Source: JAGOBX01 sp017999075 [NCBI: Candidatus Babelota bacterium] (lineage in GTDB: Bacteria > JAGOBX01). From it: DNA of 7,500 bases. Location of the stretch: NCBI GenBank assembly GCA_017999075.1, contig JAGOBX010000163.1:1-7500 (forward strand). Direction: 5' to 3'. Every line of letters begins with the position of its first letter. Positions within the stretch are counted from its first letter, which is position 1. Both the position numbers and the translations under genes were made by a program. The notes beneath the pieces were generated by a model. That model saw nothing but the letters and a program-made list of their open reading frames with translations. It was not told the origin of the DNA and made no database searches. Below, piece after piece: positions 6,176 through 7,500 of this stretch.

Positions 6176-7228
6176 ATGAGTAGAATATTGATAGGATTTT
6201 TTATAATTTTTTTAGTTTCTTATTCTGCAGATTCGGAAAATTTTTTTAAGAAACTGGAAAAAGATTTAAAAGAAAAAATTAAAAAAGAAACAGCCAATAT
6301 TCAAAATCGGGAATATCCAAACCCGAATGAAAATCAGAATGAATCTGCAGAAAATTATAAAAATCAGGGAAAATACGATTCAGATACGACTTCCGTTTTA
6401 AATGAAAATTATTCAAATGATAAAACAGGCGGCCTGCTCGACATAGGTAAAAAGTTTGGAGTTAATGAAAAAACTCTTGATATAATAAATTCGGGATTTG
6501 GAGTTATTAAATCCCAGCAGGAAATAACTTATGAAGAAGAAAATGATATTGGAGGTTCATTAGCTCTTGAGGTTCTTCAGCGGTACAACGGGAATTATAA
6601 CAATGATATTATAAATTTATATGTAAATCTTGTAGGGCAATCAGTAGCTAAGTATTCGGATAACTCGGAGTTGAATTTTAAATTTTTAGTTCTGAATTCA
6701 AATGAAATAAATGCTTTTGCTGCTCCCGGAGGATATGTTTTTATTACAAAAGGTCTTTTTAAAATTCTTCAGGATGAATCACAACTTGCTTCTGTTCTTG
6801 CTCATGAAATTGCACATGTAACTAACCGGCATATTCTTCAAAGTTTACAGCGTGGAAAATTTTTTGAAAATTTGACAAAACTTGCCGCTGCAGCATCGAA
6901 AAAAAATACAGGTAAATATACAGCAATAATGAATGAAGTGAATAAAATTTTGTTTGAAAAAGGCGTAGATAAATCTATGGAATATGAGGCTGATGCTATA
7001 GGAATAGAATTTGCGGCAAGGACAGGATATAACCCTGGAGGTTTATTGGAATTTTTAAAAAATTTAAATTCTTATATAGGGAAATCAAAATCAATTTTTT
7101 TCTCAACTCATCCTTCTGTATTTGACAGAATTAATAAGATAAATGAAATTTTATCGTCAAACTATACTCTTCAATCAGGAATGATTCTTAAAGACAGATT
7201 TTTAAGTTATAAAAAATTTGTGAAATAA
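6176..7228 (+). CDS. Periplasmic M48-family zinc metallopeptidase (BepA/YfgC-like)
   Basis: This 350-residue protein begins with a signal peptide (hydrophobic residues 4-15, likely cleavage around residue 17-18, no lipobox). A charged, Asn/Glu-rich low-complexity linker (about 20-85) follows. The peptidase domain (about 115-340) opens with ITYEEENDIGGSLALEV and has NAFAAPGGYVFITKGL (178-193), the zinc helix HEIAH (His210, Glu211, His214), the third-ligand motif EYEAD (Glu269 to Asp273), and the THPSVFDRI loop (His312, Arg318). All are M48 hallmarks and all are intact, so it should be active. Relatives such as BepA degrade misfolded outer-membrane proteins and help their assembly, which argues for a diderm cell. 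It lacks the C-terminal TPR region of BepA, ending soon after the THPS loop. The start ATG at 6176 has AGGTGA at 6167-6172. It is the last gene of the run. Confidence 0.94.
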   Translation: MSRILIGFFIIFLVSYSADSENFFKKLEKDLKEKIKKETANIQNREYPNPNENQNESAENYKNQGKYDSDTTSVLNENYSNDKTGGLLDIGKKFGVNEKTLDIINSGFGVIKSQQEITYEEENDIGGSLALEVLQRYNGNYNNDIINLYVNLVGQSVAKYSDNSELNFKFLVLNSNEINAFAAPGGYVFITKGLFKILQDESQLASVLAHEIAHVTNRHILQSLQRGKFFENLTKLAAAASKKNTGKYTAIMNEVNKILFEKGVDKSMEYEADAIGIEFAARTGYNPGGLLEFLKNLNSYIGKSKSIFFSTHPSVFDRINKINEILSSNYTLQSGMILKDRFLSYKKFVK

Positions 7229-7328
7229 TTGGTATTCATTTTATTGCTTTCGTTTTTTTGTTTTAACACATAAAAAATTATTATCTGTCGTGTCGTTTTA
7301 TTTATAAAATAAAAATAAAAAAAATAAC

Positions 7329-7357
7329 TTGACAAATATAAAAGAATATCGTATTAT
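7329..7357 (+). promoter_or_regulatory. Sigma-70-type promoter
   Basis: A perfect -35 box TTGACA (7329-7334) is followed, after exactly 17 bases, by TATTAT (7352-7357), one base off the -10 consensus. Transcription would start near 7364 and give a leader of roughly 80 bases for the gene at the window end. It is the best promoter in the window. Confidence 0.8.
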
Positions 7358-7358
7358 A

Positions 7359-7384
7359 TAAATATATGAATATTCATATATTTA
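7359..7384. promoter_or_regulatory. 26-bp perfect palindrome, probable repressor operator
   Basis: Each half is TAAATATATGAAT on its own strand, with no mismatch over 13 bp and symmetry centred between 7371 and 7372. It abuts the -10 box and covers the expected transcription start, the classic position for a repressor site. ATATGAA/TTCATAT halves are typical of ArsR/SmtB-family operators, although here the half-sites are closer together (TGAATATTCA) than in the SmtB 12-2-12 arrangement. Autoregulation by the downstream gene is likely but inferred. Confidence 0.7.
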
Positions 7385-7412
7385 ATTATATCATTATTTA
7401 TATATTTTATTA

Positions 7413-7432
7413 TTTTGATTTTTTAATCAAAA
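7413..7432 (+). promoter_or_regulatory. Weak leader hairpin touching the ribosome binding site
   Basis: TTTTGATT (7413-7420), loop TTTT, and AATCAAAA (7425-7432) form an 8-bp stem with one G-C pair, directly before AGGATG. The stem ends at the edge of the Shine-Dalgarno sequence, so it could modulate translation, but it is thermodynamically weak. Confidence 0.3.
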
Positions 7433-7448
7433 AGGATGTGTTTTGTTT

Positions 7449-7500
7449 ATGAATAAAAAAAATATTGAAAATCTTTCTGCAGCCATTAAGGGAATAGCAC
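7449..7500 (+). CDS. N-terminus of a probable ArsR-family transcriptional regulator (runs off window)
   Basis: Only 17 complete codons are visible: MNKKNIENLSAAIKGIA. This resembles the first helix of ArsR/SmtB-type winged-helix repressors, in which a short Lys-rich start leads into an LSxxxKxLAxPxR stretch, but the diagnostic residues lie outside the window. The operator-like palindrome over its promoter supports a self-regulating repressor that would sense metal, metalloid or redox state. The start is uncertain: AGGATG (7433-7438) is ten bases from the ATG at 7449, while an in-frame TTG at 7443 sits closer (four bases from AGGATG, seven from the GG pair). Other small DNA-binding families remain possible. 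Confidence 0.5.
   Translation, partial: MNKKNIENLSAAIKGIA

Larger units (their letters stand above)
7229..7448. other. Intergenic region between the operon end and the next gene
   Basis: These bases are very AT-rich. No GC-rich terminator hairpin is visible after the peptidase; an all-AT inverted repeat (TTTTATTT, three-base loop, AAATAAAA) near 7296-7314 is too weak to call. The right half carries a promoter, a palindromic operator candidate and a leader hairpin, listed separately. No open frame of note is present. Confidence 0.6.

Noticed and set aside
7229-7320. Rho-independent terminator after the M48 gene
   Set aside because: There are T-runs and an all-AT inverted repeat but no GC-containing stem followed by a T-tract.

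Overview
The window is about 30% GC by eye and every gene lies on the + strand. It suggests a motile, AT-rich, probably diderm bacterium. It carries chemotaxis proteins, several receiver-domain regulators, and two genes for exported proteins, one of them a periplasm-type M48 metallopeptidase. TGG is used for Trp and no coding frame contains an internal TGA, so the standard genetic code fits. I cannot place the phylum from the sequence alone.

Layout. Bases 1-894 are the 3' part of cheB, with the frame open from base 1. A CheY-type single receiver follows at 901-1296. The gap 1297-1450 holds a locally GC-rich stretch of about 53 bases that may be a structured RNA. A tightly packed run of six genes starts at 1451: a receiver fused to a degraded RsbW-like ATPase fold; a 414-residue protein with a zinc-cysteine head, a pseudo-receiver, a coiled coil and a degenerate GGDEF domain; a 155-residue acidic protein I do not recognise; a beta-CASP metallo-beta-lactamase-fold ribonuclease; an exported SH3-like protein; and an exported M48 zinc metallopeptidase. 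Gaps inside the run are 1 to 51 bases, so co-transcription is likely. Bases 7229-7442 are non-coding and contain a near-consensus sigma-70 promoter overlapped by a perfect 26-bp palindrome. A new gene then begins and runs off the window, possibly an ArsR-family repressor.

How the parts fit. CheB and CheY belong to a chemotaxis output and adaptation system whose other genes must lie upstream. The most interesting point is a graded loss of catalytic residues in signalling domains. The CheB receiver has Asn where the phosphorylated Asp should be. The CheY is intact. The next regulator has an intact receiver but an ATPase-like domain without its N-box Asn. The 414-residue protein has a receiver fold without the acidic pair and a GGDEF domain without GGDEF. 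Such proteins probably act by binding rather than catalysis. With the 155-residue protein and the RNA-processing nuclease they may form an uncharacterised regulatory module, but that grouping rests on gene order only. The SH3 and M48 genes look like a separate envelope-maintenance pair at the end of the same run.
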